The position numbers and the translations under genes were made by a program. The notes under the pieces are model-generated. The model searched no databases, was not told the origin of the DNA, and saw only the letters and a program-made list of their open reading frames with translations. Source: CAVTLG01 sp963802635 (lineage in GTDB: Bacteria; Chloroflexota; Ktedonobacteria; Ktedonobacterales; Ktedonobacteraceae). Taken from it: a stretch of DNA of 64,000 nt. Shown piece after piece: positions 54,065 to 62,798 of this stretch (its first letter is position 1; every line of letters starts with the position of its first letter). The stretch lies in assembly GCA_963802635.1 (NCBI GenBank), contig CAWDJJ010000001.1, forward strand, positions 2,418,001 to 2,482,000. The letters are read 5' to 3'.

Positions 54065-55562
54065 ATGATGATTACAAACGAGCTAGACATAGAAGTAACC
54101 CACTTCTATCCTTTGGTTGCAATCGAGCCACAATTGTTCGATCAGATCCTCAATATTGTCCGGTGGCGTACCCGTCCGTGGTTCTTTGCCCCTGGACGCA
54201 CTGCCTGGTACAAGCTCGGTGAACCGGTGAACTACCTCAATCGCCCAGGTGTCTGCTACAAAGCGGCAAAACTCAAGGGTGTAGGATTTTGGAACCCGGA
54301 AGACCAGCTTACTACCGGGATTCAGTGGAGTGAGAGAGCCAGAGAGCCGTTTCATCCGACCTCACTTGAGTACGCAGACACGGTCCGCCCATGGCACATG
54401 GGGATCTCAGCAGAGGGCGAGTTAGCAGAGGTAGCAAGCCTCCCCGCTCCATATGGCGGGATTTTGCATGAGCGTGCAGTGCTTGAATACACCAATGCGG
54501 CAACTTTGCACGAGCATAACGTGCCCAGTATCGCTCCACTTGCAGTGGTACGCTATTCGAAGTTGTCCTTTCAAGGGCAACCAATGGGTGCTGTCGTCGC
54601 CCTGTCAACCGAGCAGCATCCCTACCGTACGTACATCGACTACATTGAGTACATTGAGAAATATGGGGAGAACGCTAAGCCGTACTTCCTTCGTCTCTAC
54701 CAAGCACTTGGTGTCAACGGAGATCCACTCAACCCCTTTGTCCAGTGGCAAGCCTACACGATCTTATGCAGACGACTCGGTGCTCTGCTGCGCAACTTTG
54801 CTGAGGCGGGATTTATCGTTATTCCTCCCACATGGGGAATCTACATTTCAATGTCGACCGCAACGAGTTGTTCCTTACGGACTTAGACTCGTCTCGCCGC
54901 CTCGATAGCTTGTTACCAGATATGCAGGTACTGCAGATTGTTGCGGGATATTGCAAGCACCCTGTATAAGGCAGCTTCGGAACTCTACTCCTTTTTTGCT
55001 CGAACCCCCTGGCCGATTGACACAATGCGCTCTGAAGATCCTTTTGCAGCTTTGCTTCGTGGCTATTTCCATGAAGCATTGGATGACACGATTACACGTG
55101 CTGTTGAACCAATATGGCGTTTTGTTCTGCCTTATCTGCATTCGGGGATTCGAAAACGTAAGTCGAAGGACAATCGAGGCCCCCTGCTCATCCAGGAGTT
55201 CATCCAGGAGGTCGATTGGAAAGTCTTTTACGGCCTTACGATGTCTTTGATTTTTGATCTCTTCCTGAACTCGTCGCTGGCCTCACACCACGCGAGCGGT
55301 ATTACCAGAGAAAGGCTGCGTGAAAAGATCCTGCGCTTTCTGGGTCCAGAGCAATTCGACTACCTGTGTTATTTAGAGCGATAAAGAACTGATAGATGTG
55401 TTTGTCCGTATGCCGGAGGTGGCCGCTCAGACCGACCCGGTGCTCAAAACGCTGGACACACTGCTAAATGATGACAAGCCGTGCGAATGTATTGTCAAAC
55501 TGGCAACACAGCCATATAGCCAGTCTCTCATCGATGCTTCTCGCACGTTTTCTTTACTATAA
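54065..55562 (+). pseudogene. Kinase-fold (APH-like) gene with three frameshifts
   Basis: Four consecutive frames read as one protein of about 495 residues: 54065 to about 54840 (EVTHFYPLVAIEP...NFAEAGFIV), then HMGNLHFNVDRNELFLTDLDSSRRLDSLLPDMQVLQIV, then from about 54938 RDIASTLYKAASELYSFF...FDYLCYLE, then SDKELIDVFVRMPEVAAQTDPVLKTLDTLL to TAA 55562. The HxGNLHF...LFLTDLDSS segment resembles the catalytic loop and metal Asp of phosphotransferase folds. The start has a good GAGGAGG site. Several independent frame losses indicate decay rather than sequencing error. Confidence 0.75.
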
Positions 55563-55706
55563 TTCAGCAATACACTGCGTTCCTACAAATAAGTTGACAA
55601 TACCTATTTGCGTTTCTCAGTCATCTAGTTTATAATGCTCTCAGAAAAATGAGTCAGTGAAATAAGTGGAGCAATCTGGAGTATCATAGCCAAAAAGGAG
55701 ACAGCT

Positions 55707-55859
55707 ATGGCACGACAGCGACGCACCTTCAGCGACGACTTCAAAGCAAGGGTAGCGCTGGAAGCTATCCGCGAACGGAAAACGATCAATGAACTGGCAA
55801 GCGAATATGGGGTGCACCCCAACCTGATCCGCAAGTGGAAAAATCACCAGCTCAGTTGA
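55707..55859 (+). pseudogene. IS3-family OrfA fragment (helix-turn-helix)
   Basis: A 50-residue frame MARQRRTFSDDFKARVALEA... with NELASEYGVHPNLIRKWK is the N-terminal helix-turn-helix of IS3/IS911 OrfA transposase proteins. It stops at HQLS, about half the normal length, and OrfB is absent. AAGGAG precedes the ATG. A TTGCGT (17 bases) TATAAT promoter lies upstream near 55632. The fragment ends only 21 bases before the methyltransferase start, marking a junction. Confidence 0.85.
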
Positions 55860-55880
55860 GTTTCGATGGGAGTTCAAACT

Positions 55881-56762
55881 ATGAGTTATCAAACACAGCG
55901 TAACGCATTTATTGGTGAATATGGCCCGGCCCACTGGCTTTCTCTCAAAGAAGAAATTCTTGATCTCAAAGCCCAGGAATTGGAGCAAATACTTCCATTA
56001 ATTCAAGAGCGTGCAAGAAACTCTAAAGAAGAATTAGAGATATTGGATGTTGCAAGTGGAGAAGGCCAATTCACAATGCAGTTATACGAGGCTTCAAAAT
56101 CGTCAAAAATAATCGCTTTGGATAATTATCTACAGTATATGAAAACTGCGAAGGAGAGGTACAAGGACATAAAACAGATTCAATGTCAAGGCAACCTTTA
56201 TGATATGCCCTTCGGAAATGAAACATTTGATATTGTGGCTACTCGCTCAACGTTGGACATTATGGATGGGCCAAGAATGTTCAAAGAAATGGTTCGAGTA
56301 CTCAAGCCAAAAGGCTGGATATATGCTTCTCTTGTTTATGATAGTACGTATAAGTTTGCTCCCGGACCTGATCCTGAGTTGGAATTGCAAATTCAGAGGG
56401 CTTACAATAGGTATGCTATCGAATGGGGTGTGTCGTACGGAATTAAAGCTGTAAATGGTAGTAGGGCTGGTCGGTTTTTACCTCTGTACGCATGGGATAA
56501 CGGTTTATCAATAATAAAACTTGTTGCAGATGATTGGTTTCTTTATCCTAATCCCGAATTTACTCCTAAGGAAAGGGCTGTGTTGTACCTTCAACTTGAA
56601 ATGATATACCAGGCCTGCAAAAGGGTGCAAGAACCGGAATATGCCATTGAGTCAAACAAGCTTGATGAATGGTATCAGAGAATTCAAAATGCCATTGCAA
56701 GAAATCGAACAACTTATACCAGCCATCAATTCAGTATCTTAGCTGAGAAACCAATGAACTAG
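55881..56762 (+). CDS. SAM-dependent class I methyltransferase
   Basis: 293 residues from ATG 55881, eight bases after GGGAG. Motif I is LEILDVASGEGQFTMQLYEAS (residues about 53-73), motif II acidic IIALDNYLQYM, motif III GNLYDMPFGNETFDIVATRSTLDIM, then VRVLKPKGWIY. The C-terminal part is helical. The gene is more AT-rich than the housekeeping genes, suggesting recent acquisition. Substrate unknown; a small molecule is likely. It is bounded on the left by a truncated IS3 fragment. Confidence 0.88.
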   Translation: MSYQTQRNAFIGEYGPAHWLSLKEEILDLKAQELEQILPLIQERARNSKEELEILDVASGEGQFTMQLYEASKSSKIIALDNYLQYMKTAKERYKDIKQIQCQGNLYDMPFGNETFDIVATRSTLDIMDGPRMFKEMVRVLKPKGWIYASLVYDSTYKFAPGPDPELELQIQRAYNRYAIEWGVSYGIKAVNGSRAGRFLPLYAWDNGLSIIKLVADDWFLYPNPEFTPKERAVLYLQLEMIYQACKRVQEPEYAIESNKLDEWYQRIQNAIARNRTTYTSHQFSILAEKPMN

Positions 56763-56869
56763 TAAAGCTACATGAAAAGGTGAAAGAGGGGAAAAGCTTG
56801 AAAACACCGCAGTCAGACCCATTGCAGAGGATAAGCAAGGTGCTTGCGAATCACTCGTGCATGACTATC

Positions 56870-57607
56870 CTAAAGCCAAGTTGATTTAACCGAACCATCG
56901 GAAACTCGAGGCCGCGATGCCAGGTATAGAGTTCTCTGAGCAGAAGACAAGAACGAGCCACCTCTGGCAGTGACTAAATCTCGTGTATCAGGATTCTCGC
57001 GTGATTGAGGGTTGTCATAAGGAATTGGCCCCTCTGTATTTCGACACCATTCCCACACGTTTCCAGCCATGTCGCAACAATTATAGGGGCTATTCCCTGC
57101 AGGGAAAGATCCCACAGGAGTGGTCAATTTATGGTAATTGTTGAAATTGCAGTAGCCTGGAGTAGGTGGAATATCTCCCCACGGATATTTCCGGCCATCT
57201 ACTCCTCTCGCGGCTTTCTCCCATTCCATTTCATTAGGCAAAGAAACGCTGTGGCCCAAAGATCGCGAGAGCCAGCGGCAAAAGGCAAATGCTTCGTACC
57301 AGCTTATCATAACCTGAGGATGTTCTAGATTTTGCTGATTCCTGGATGACTTTGGAGGCTCAATATTGTATTCTTTTTGCCATGTCCACCCATATTGTGA
57401 CCACAAACTCTGGTCGTTGTAACCATTTGCATCAATAAAACATTTAAATTGTTTGACTGTAACCGGATTAGTGCCAATATAATAACTACGTAGTGAAAAG
57501 TGCACATTGTCTGTGCTCATGCGAAAATGCCCAGCAGGAATATGTGATAAACTCAGAGTTATTCCATCACATAAGATGAGAGTTTTCGTCTCCGAAGATA
57601 TTTTCAT
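56870..57607 (-). CDS. Stand-alone formylglycine-generating-enzyme-type (SUMF1/FGE) protein, C-terminus altered
   Basis: 245 residues, an FGE-sulfatase domain throughout: IPAGHFRMS, YYIGTNPVTVKQFKCFIDANGY, HPQVMISWYEAFAFCRWLSRSLGHSVSLPNEMEWEKAARG, YPWGD, DMAGNVWEWC and ARGGSFLSSAQRT. The family normally ends with xIGFRVV, but here the last residues are DGSVKSTWL, so the final strand is lost or replaced. The catalytic cysteine pair of true FGE is not evident, as in most bacterial C-type-lectin-like relatives. It is close in sequence to the FGE domain of the CHAT protein at 58680. No ribosome site is evident. Confidence 0.82.
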   Translation of the reverse strand: MKISSETKTLILCDGITLSLSHIPAGHFRMSTDNVHFSLRSYYIGTNPVTVKQFKCFIDANGYNDQSLWSQYGWTWQKEYNIEPPKSSRNQQNLEHPQVMISWYEAFAFCRWLSRSLGHSVSLPNEMEWEKAARGVDGRKYPWGDIPPTPGYCNFNNYHKLTTPVGSFPAGNSPYNCCDMAGNVWEWCRNTEGPIPYDNPQSRENPDTRDLVTARGGSFLSSAQRTLYLASRPRVSDGSVKSTWL

Positions 57608-58088
57608 AGTTGTTGACTCGTTTCAGAATGAATAATAAATATTCGATGTGTCACGTTCAAATTGAAGTAACCAGATCGCATTCACGATGGATCCATCGTG
57701 AGCGGGAATCATACACGCAAAGCTAAGAATATCAATTATTTTCGAGTGCCACGGCCTTTGTGTCGCCGATTGAAGGGATATTGCCGACGCACCAATGACC
57801 AGGACGCAAACGAGCGGAAAACCAGAGCGTCATCAATCGAATTGGTAAGTGATGTGGACGGGCTGCCTGTGGAAAGCAGTTCATCGGGATGGGTTTGGGG
57901 TGTACAGTACAACCATTCACCAACGCTTCCAGTAATGGCAGCATGATGTTCGAGCTTGAGCGCCTGATATTGAAGTTTGTTGATTTTCACCAGTTGACAC
58001 CAAAGCATGTCCTGCTCCATCTGACGCAACCGACACCATTTCGTTTGTTCCTACATTCTCGCAGACTTTGCAGTTTACGGATAGGTAC
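57608..58088. other. Region with no supported gene (481 bp)
   Basis: Frames on both strands are open for 70-140 codons, but none shows a recognisable family. It may be degenerate IS or gene sequence. Confidence 0.4.
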
Positions 58089-58334
58089 CTATTCTCCAGG
58101 AGTTGGAGGAACCCGCAACTCCGTAACAGGAGTCTTAATCCATCTATCGCCTTCTTCTATCAACATCACGGGTATGAAATTCCGAAAAGGATATTTTCGT
58201 TCACAAGTTCTGCATACGAGCCAAAACTTATTTTTGAGAGTCAGAAGACCACAATCTTTTCCAAAACCATGGGTATTATTTTTGATGCAATGTGGACATT
58301 TAAGAATCTGAAATAAGTATGGTGAAGTTTGCAT
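58089..58334 (-). CDS. Trm112-like zinc-ribbon protein
   Basis: 81 residues. LFQILKCPHCIKN, then LVCRTCERKYPFRNFIPVMLIEE, is the Trm112/UPF0434 pattern with two CxxC pairs and the conserved YPxRxxIPVML. Trm112 proteins bind and stabilise SAM methyltransferases in eukaryotes, archaea and some bacteria. Two methyltransferases are in this island (55881 and 61689), so a partner role is possible but inferred. No good ribosome site is visible before ATG 58334. Confidence 0.75.
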   Translation of the reverse strand: MQTSPYLFQILKCPHCIKNNTHGFGKDCGLLTLKNKFWLVCRTCERKYPFRNFIPVMLIEEGDRWIKTPVTELRVPPTPGE

Positions 58335-58679
58335 TGTTAATCACTACCTATCCTACTGATGAGAACATATCCAGACGAATTCTCGAAAACTTTGTACTCT
58401 TGAAGTAAATTCATTTGTTGAATGAACCTACTTCCCGACTCATTTCTGGATCGGTTCATGCTCGAAAACATATGCACTAAATTGTAGACTATGGTGTACC
58501 AAAAGTCAAGACAGTTTGTAGGCAAAAATAAGATAAAAAGTTGACAATACTCACTTGTCGCCACATCGAGGGCGACGCAACTCGTTGGCGTATGTTTGCC
58601 CAAATTTGAGGCACCACTGACAATACCAAACTGTTAGTCTCAAAGCTTTGAGGCTTCCACGAAAGCGAGTCAATCTCAA
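58335..58679. other. Intergenic region downstream of the CHAT gene
   Basis: Contains a perfect 14-bp palindrome CTCAAAGCTTTGAG (58639-58652) just after the CHAT gene stop. It also contains GTTGACAATAC, which recurs at about 55591 and may mark an IS fragment. An 88-codon minus frame here has no family content. Confidence 0.45.
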
Positions 58680-61103
58680 TCAGAATAACAGGATTACTCG
58701 AAAACCAATTTGCTCGCTGGTTTTATGAGGGTGATTCTTTAAGCGGACGGCACAGCGAACATAGTTCTCCACACTGTTCCAGGAGCCACCGCGTACAACT
58801 CGAGGAGCATAAGTTTCTGGGTCATCATCTTCTTGCGTCACATATGGGCTTGCCCATTTAGAACGACACCATTCCCACACGTTGCCAGCCATATCAAATA
58901 CATGATAAGGAGAGACACCCTGAGGAAATTTACCTACTGGTGTTGAACGCGCTACAATCCTCTTGAAGTTGAGCAACTGTTCGTCTGGTTGCTTATTGCC
59001 CCAAGGCCAAATGCGTGCTGTGTTTGGATTTTTTCTCCAACTGCCTTTCCCATTTTTTGGCAACTGTAAGCCACCGCGCGCCGCCTTTTCCCATTCGGTT
59101 TCGCTCGGAAGTTTATAGTCATGACCCGTGACCTCAGCTAGCCAACGTGTGTAAGCATATGCCTCGTACCATGATACGCCAACTATGGGGAGATTATCGT
59201 CACTTGTCCACTTATCCTCACCCCAATAATCTGGTTCGATCCGTTGTTCACGCCATTTCCATCCTGCCTGCGTCCAGTACGTCGAATTGTGATACCCATC
59301 AGCATTAATAAAGGCTCGGTACTGGCCCACCGTGACAGGATATTTGCTGATCTTATAGTCATAGTCAAGATTTCTCTCAAATTGCTCCGGTTCATCAGAC
59401 AACCGTAGTTTATCGCCTATAGGGCTGCCCATAATGAAAAGCCCGGCAGGTACCAGAACCATCCCCGGTAGCCCGACGCCCCGCTCCCCACTCGCCAACC
59501 GCCCAGTATCCCTTTGCGCCAACCACTCACGATTTTCATTCAGCAGGGTAACGATTTGTTCACGCACCCGCCGATCTGGTTCTTCCACCAGCATTTGGTC
59601 GAGTCCTTTGCGTATCTTCGGTTCATATTCTGGTTTCAGAAGATAACCAGGAATATGTTGCAGGGCAGCGAGGCGGACATCCGCCCTGGAATCACCCAAA
59701 GGGTGGAGTTCTTCTGGCAGACTATCCCAGACATCTGGTGCTGACGATCGGTTAATAACTTGCTCAAAAGCTTCCAATGCCTCTTTGTATTGCTCCAGAT
59801 CTATCAAAGCTTCGCCTTTTTGTCGATAGATAAAGTCATCGTGGGGATCAAGTTTGATAACTTGCTCGAAAGCCTCTAAAGCGTCCTGGTATTCTCCTGC
59901 CTTGAGATGGACTATTACTTGCTCTACCCATTCATTCTTGGTCTTCTGCAAGCCTGACAGAGGCATATGGTTCTGGGATGGCTGCTTGGCGGGCTTCTCA
60001 GTTAGGTTGAAGAGAAGACTATCTGCTGAACGTAGATATAAGACTGGAGTTCCCCACTCCAATGTATTAGGCACAACAATACTAATTGCTGTACGTGCTT
60101 CAGCCACAGCAGCGTCCACTGTTAGACCACTGGCGATTGCTTCATAGAAGGCGCGAGTAAGTTCAATGGCAGCAATATCAGTGATCTCTTCTTGCATAGC
60201 AAGTACTGCTGGAATTCCACGTCGCGCCAAAAGTGCGGCTGTACTGGAAAAGATATCAAGCTGATTTCCTTTTGCTCCCTGACAAGCATTGAGTAACACT
60301 AAACGCAAGGACCCATGATTGATTAACAAGCGACTTAACTCCGTAGCACTTAGCCGATGCGTTTTGCCTTGATCATTGGTCAAAGCGATGACACCTTCTT
60401 CAATGGTTGCATCGAAGCTTCCATGGCCGATAAAGTGAAAAACATGCCAGGGGCCAGTTTGGAGAGCTCGCTGTAAATCGCGCCAAGTTTGTCCTTTTAG
60501 CCAGGAAAGCTCAACAATCCCCTCCGTTTGCAAGGGAGCCAGTGCTGTACTCATACGTTCTTGTTCCCGTTCGATATCGAGTGAGTCTTGGTCGTTCGGA
60601 CTGGCGACCATTCCCAAAATCCGCAGGGGCAACGCAATAGTCAGAGGCTCTACTGATTGCTGGAAATCAAGATAGCGTACCAAAGGAGTATGCCGCGAGA
60701 GGCAAATATAATCCGCATGGCGAGCATCATAGAGATATTCCCAAGGAAGGAACGCCAAAGTTGGAGGCTGAATATGCAGCCGTAGGCGCAATCCTTTGCC
60801 ATCATGCGTTGCTTTGACTCGACTTTGGTCGTAAAGACTGCGAACATCCCCAGCAAAAAGTGCGTCAAACAATTGTTGTCCAAAATTCTTTACTGTTTGC
60901 TCTTGAGGAGATAGAATCCGCCGACGCAAACCACCAGAGCGCAACAAAGCGATTTGAAGATCCCTTAGATGATCTTGCAGCGTCGCTTTGTCAAAGGGAA
61001 AGTGCATTGTGGCGCGAATTTCGCCTGCGGAAGAGCGAACAGTCATCGGATAGGTACGTTCCTGGCTAAGGCCAATCTCCAGATCAAAGTCGAGATACTG
61101 CAT
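58680..61103 (-). CDS. CHAT-TPR-FGE fusion protein (predicted conflict-system protease)
   Basis: 807 residues. Residues about 1-365 form a CHAT caspase-like protease domain: LAFLPWEYLYD, VFHFIGHGSF with catalytic His227, LVLLNACQGAKG with catalytic Cys274, and AMQEEITDIAAIELTRAFYEAI. Residues about 392-455 are TPR repeats (AGEYQDALEAFEQVIKLDPHD, EQYKEALEAFEQVI), then a helical HEAT-like linker (470-530). Residues about 548-807 are a full FGE/C-type-lectin-like domain ending VVRGGSWNSVENYVRCAVRLKNHP...IGFRVI. GGGAG lies eight bases before ATG 61103. CHAT-FGE proteins are predicted in immune and cell-death systems. Both catalytic residues are intact. Confidence 0.93.
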   Translation of the reverse strand: MQYLDFDLEIGLSQERTYPMTVRSSAGEIRATMHFPFDKATLQDHLRDLQIALLRSGGLRRRILSPQEQTVKNFGQQLFDALFAGDVRSLYDQSRVKATHDGKGLRLRLHIQPPTLAFLPWEYLYDARHADYICLSRHTPLVRYLDFQQSVEPLTIALPLRILGMVASPNDQDSLDIEREQERMSTALAPLQTEGIVELSWLKGQTWRDLQRALQTGPWHVFHFIGHGSFDATIEEGVIALTNDQGKTHRLSATELSRLLINHGSLRLVLLNACQGAKGNQLDIFSSTAALLARRGIPAVLAMQEEITDIAAIELTRAFYEAIASGLTVDAAVAEARTAISIVVPNTLEWGTPVLYLRSADSLLFNLTEKPAKQPSQNHMPLSGLQKTKNEWVEQVIVHLKAGEYQDALEAFEQVIKLDPHDDFIYRQKGEALIDLEQYKEALEAFEQVINRSSAPDVWDSLPEELHPLGDSRADVRLAALQHIPGYLLKPEYEPKIRKGLDQMLVEEPDRRVREQIVTLLNENREWLAQRDTGRLASGERGVGLPGMVLVPAGLFIMGSPIGDKLRLSDEPEQFERNLDYDYKISKYPVTVGQYRAFINADGYHNSTYWTQAGWKWREQRIEPDYWGEDKWTSDDNLPIVGVSWYEAYAYTRWLAEVTGHDYKLPSETEWEKAARGGLQLPKNGKGSWRKNPNTARIWPWGNKQPDEQLLNFKRIVARSTPVGKFPQGVSPYHVFDMAGNVWEWCRSKWASPYVTQEDDDPETYAPRVVRGGSWNSVENYVRCAVRLKNHPHKTSEQIGFRVILLF

Positions 61104-61136
61104 AGTTTAACTCCCGTGAACTATCTCTGGTCTACT

Positions 61137-61742
61137 ATGGGGTTCCGACATTTTTACCCCATACGCATCAACTTAAGAGAGAAGAGGAAAAAAAAGACCA
61201 AAGAGACCCCAATTGGGGGAAAAAGCAGCAGAAAAAGAGACAAATGGATGCTCATCTGGCATGATAGAAGTCTAAGAAAATCAAAATGTCAGAGGAACTC
61301 ATTCATGAGCAGTGTACCACAGATTGAAGAGATCATAAAGAAGGTGTTGAAAGAGCGAGCCGACGAATTGGGAGTGAGCAGCGGCTTCATCAAACGAGTG
61401 AGAGAATTTCGTGGATCGACCTTTGTCCAAGCCATGGTCCTCAGACAGATGCAACAGGGGGAGACAGCTCTCTCGGATCTGGTTTCCTTTGCCAAACACG
61501 CGCAGGTCAATGTCAGTGAACAAGCGATCGACCAACAGTTTTCCTCCACCACGGCGCTCTCTTTTGAAGAGGTCCTCAATTGCGCGTTTACGCAGGTGGT
61601 GGCCGCTGATCCTGTGACCATAGCCTTGCTCAAACGCTTCAGTGAAGTGATCGTCGAGGATAGCTCAACCATTGGACTGCCAGATACCCTACTCCTTCTC
61701 TACGACAAGCCAGCAATAATCATTCGGCTGTTTGAAACCTAA
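61137..61742 (+). mobile_element. Truncated IS4-family element (left end and transposase N-terminus)
   Basis: A 145-residue frame from ATG 61305 (AGAGGA eight bases upstream) reads SGFIKRVREFRGSTFVQAMVLRQMQQGETALSDLV...FSEVIVEDSSTIGLPDTLL. This is the N-terminal third of an IS4-type transposase up to the first catalytic Asp strand (VEDSSTI). It breaks off at about 61690-61740, overlapping the 3-prime end of the methyltransferase gene. The left end is probably near GGGGTTCCGACATTTTTACC at 61139. It lies directly upstream of the CHAT gene. Confidence 0.82.
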
Positions 61743-62681
61743 TACGGAGTAAGGGACTTCTGGTTGTCCATGTTCCTGAAGGTAGCGCAAACTCTCAGGA
61801 CGTTTGCCATAAAAGCGTGCTACACAGCGCAACGCACTCTCCATAGATCGGAAATGTACCATGGGTTCTTGAAGCGGGGGAAATGACTGGTACTGAAAGC
61901 CATGGCTGGCGAACCAACGATAATCCTGTGGTAGCGGCCAGATCATCACGACTTTGCCACCCGGTTTCGTCACACGGCACAATTCGGCCAATCCAGACTC
62001 ACCTCCCTGATTTTCCTTTGACAGGAACGCCGAGCAGGACAGTGCTAGATCAACGCTGTTATTTTTCAGTGGCAGGTGATCAAAACTTCCCGGACGAAGG
62101 ATCACGCGATCAGCCTCTCCTTCGCTGAGTAATCTGTGTTCCAGAATGCCTAATAACCCTGGAGAAGGATCTACCGCATAAACCAGGCTTGCTCCATAGC
62201 GTAAACACTCAAAGGTGGCACGTCCACTTCCCGCTGCAACATCGAGAACAATGTGATGACGAATATCAAGCTTCAAGTGCTCGAAGATGCCTGGATGCAA
62301 TGACTCACCTTCTGTCAGCTCATGGTACCATTCAGGGGTTTTCCAGTAGGTCAGATCCCAAAAGAGCACATTGAGCACATATTCGCGGGCTTGACGGAGC
62401 TGATCGTTTGATATTGAGCGGTGTAACATCTCTTGAAAGCTGGCTTGCTGTTCAGCCGGGAGATGGCGTTCGATACGCTTGACAACAACCTCAGGCGCGC
62501 CTTGCAAGCTTTGGGCAAGTGAAGCTACGTCTAGCTCTGTGTTTGTACCCGTTAGCAAGCGGTGTAAGGTATGGTCATCGAAGGCCATCATGTCTTCAAT
62601 ATGGAAAGGATTCTCGAAGAAGAGAGAAGGATCTTTATTCAGCTCTTCACTTGTACTCTCTAAAAAAGGCCATGCATCCAT
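61689..62681 (-). CDS. SAM-dependent class I methyltransferase
   Basis: 330 residues from ATG 62681 (in-frame start at 62726 is weaker). A 155-residue helical N-terminal region precedes the Rossmann core: HHIVLDVAAGSGRATFECLRYG (motif I), VYAVDPSPGLLGIL, RPGSFDHLPLKNNSVDLALSCSAFL and ELCRVTKPGGKVVMIWPLP. Substrate unknown. The 3-prime end overlaps the broken transposase on the other strand by 54 bp, so the IS fragment reads into gene sequence; the C-terminus could have been altered by the IS event. Confidence 0.88.
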   Translation of the reverse strand: MDAWPFLESTSEELNKDPSLFFENPFHIEDMMAFDDHTLHRLLTGTNTELDVASLAQSLQGAPEVVVKRIERHLPAEQQASFQEMLHRSISNDQLRQAREYVLNVLFWDLTYWKTPEWYHELTEGESLHPGIFEHLKLDIRHHIVLDVAAGSGRATFECLRYGASLVYAVDPSPGLLGILEHRLLSEGEADRVILRPGSFDHLPLKNNSVDLALSCSAFLSKENQGGESGLAELCRVTKPGGKVVMIWPLPQDYRWFASHGFQYQSFPPLQEPMVHFRSMESALRCVARFYGKRPESLRYLQEHGQPEVPYSVLGFKQPNDYCWLVVEKE

Positions 62682-62798
62682 TTTTGCTCTCTTTTCTCTT
62701 TTTCTCTCATGATAGCTGAGGCGCACAGAGTTTTCAAGGGGGAAAGAAGGAACGTTTTAGCTCTTTAATAGAATGCGAGCTGTAAGTGAGTGATGTAA

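Noticed and set aside
57698..58311. Overlapping plus-strand frames of 82 and 140 codons
   Set aside because: Composition is not coding-like, no family is recognised, and one is antisense to the Trm112-like gene.
58337..58603. 88-codon minus-strand frame
   Set aside because: No ribosome site or recognisable domain; likely non-coding or IS debris.
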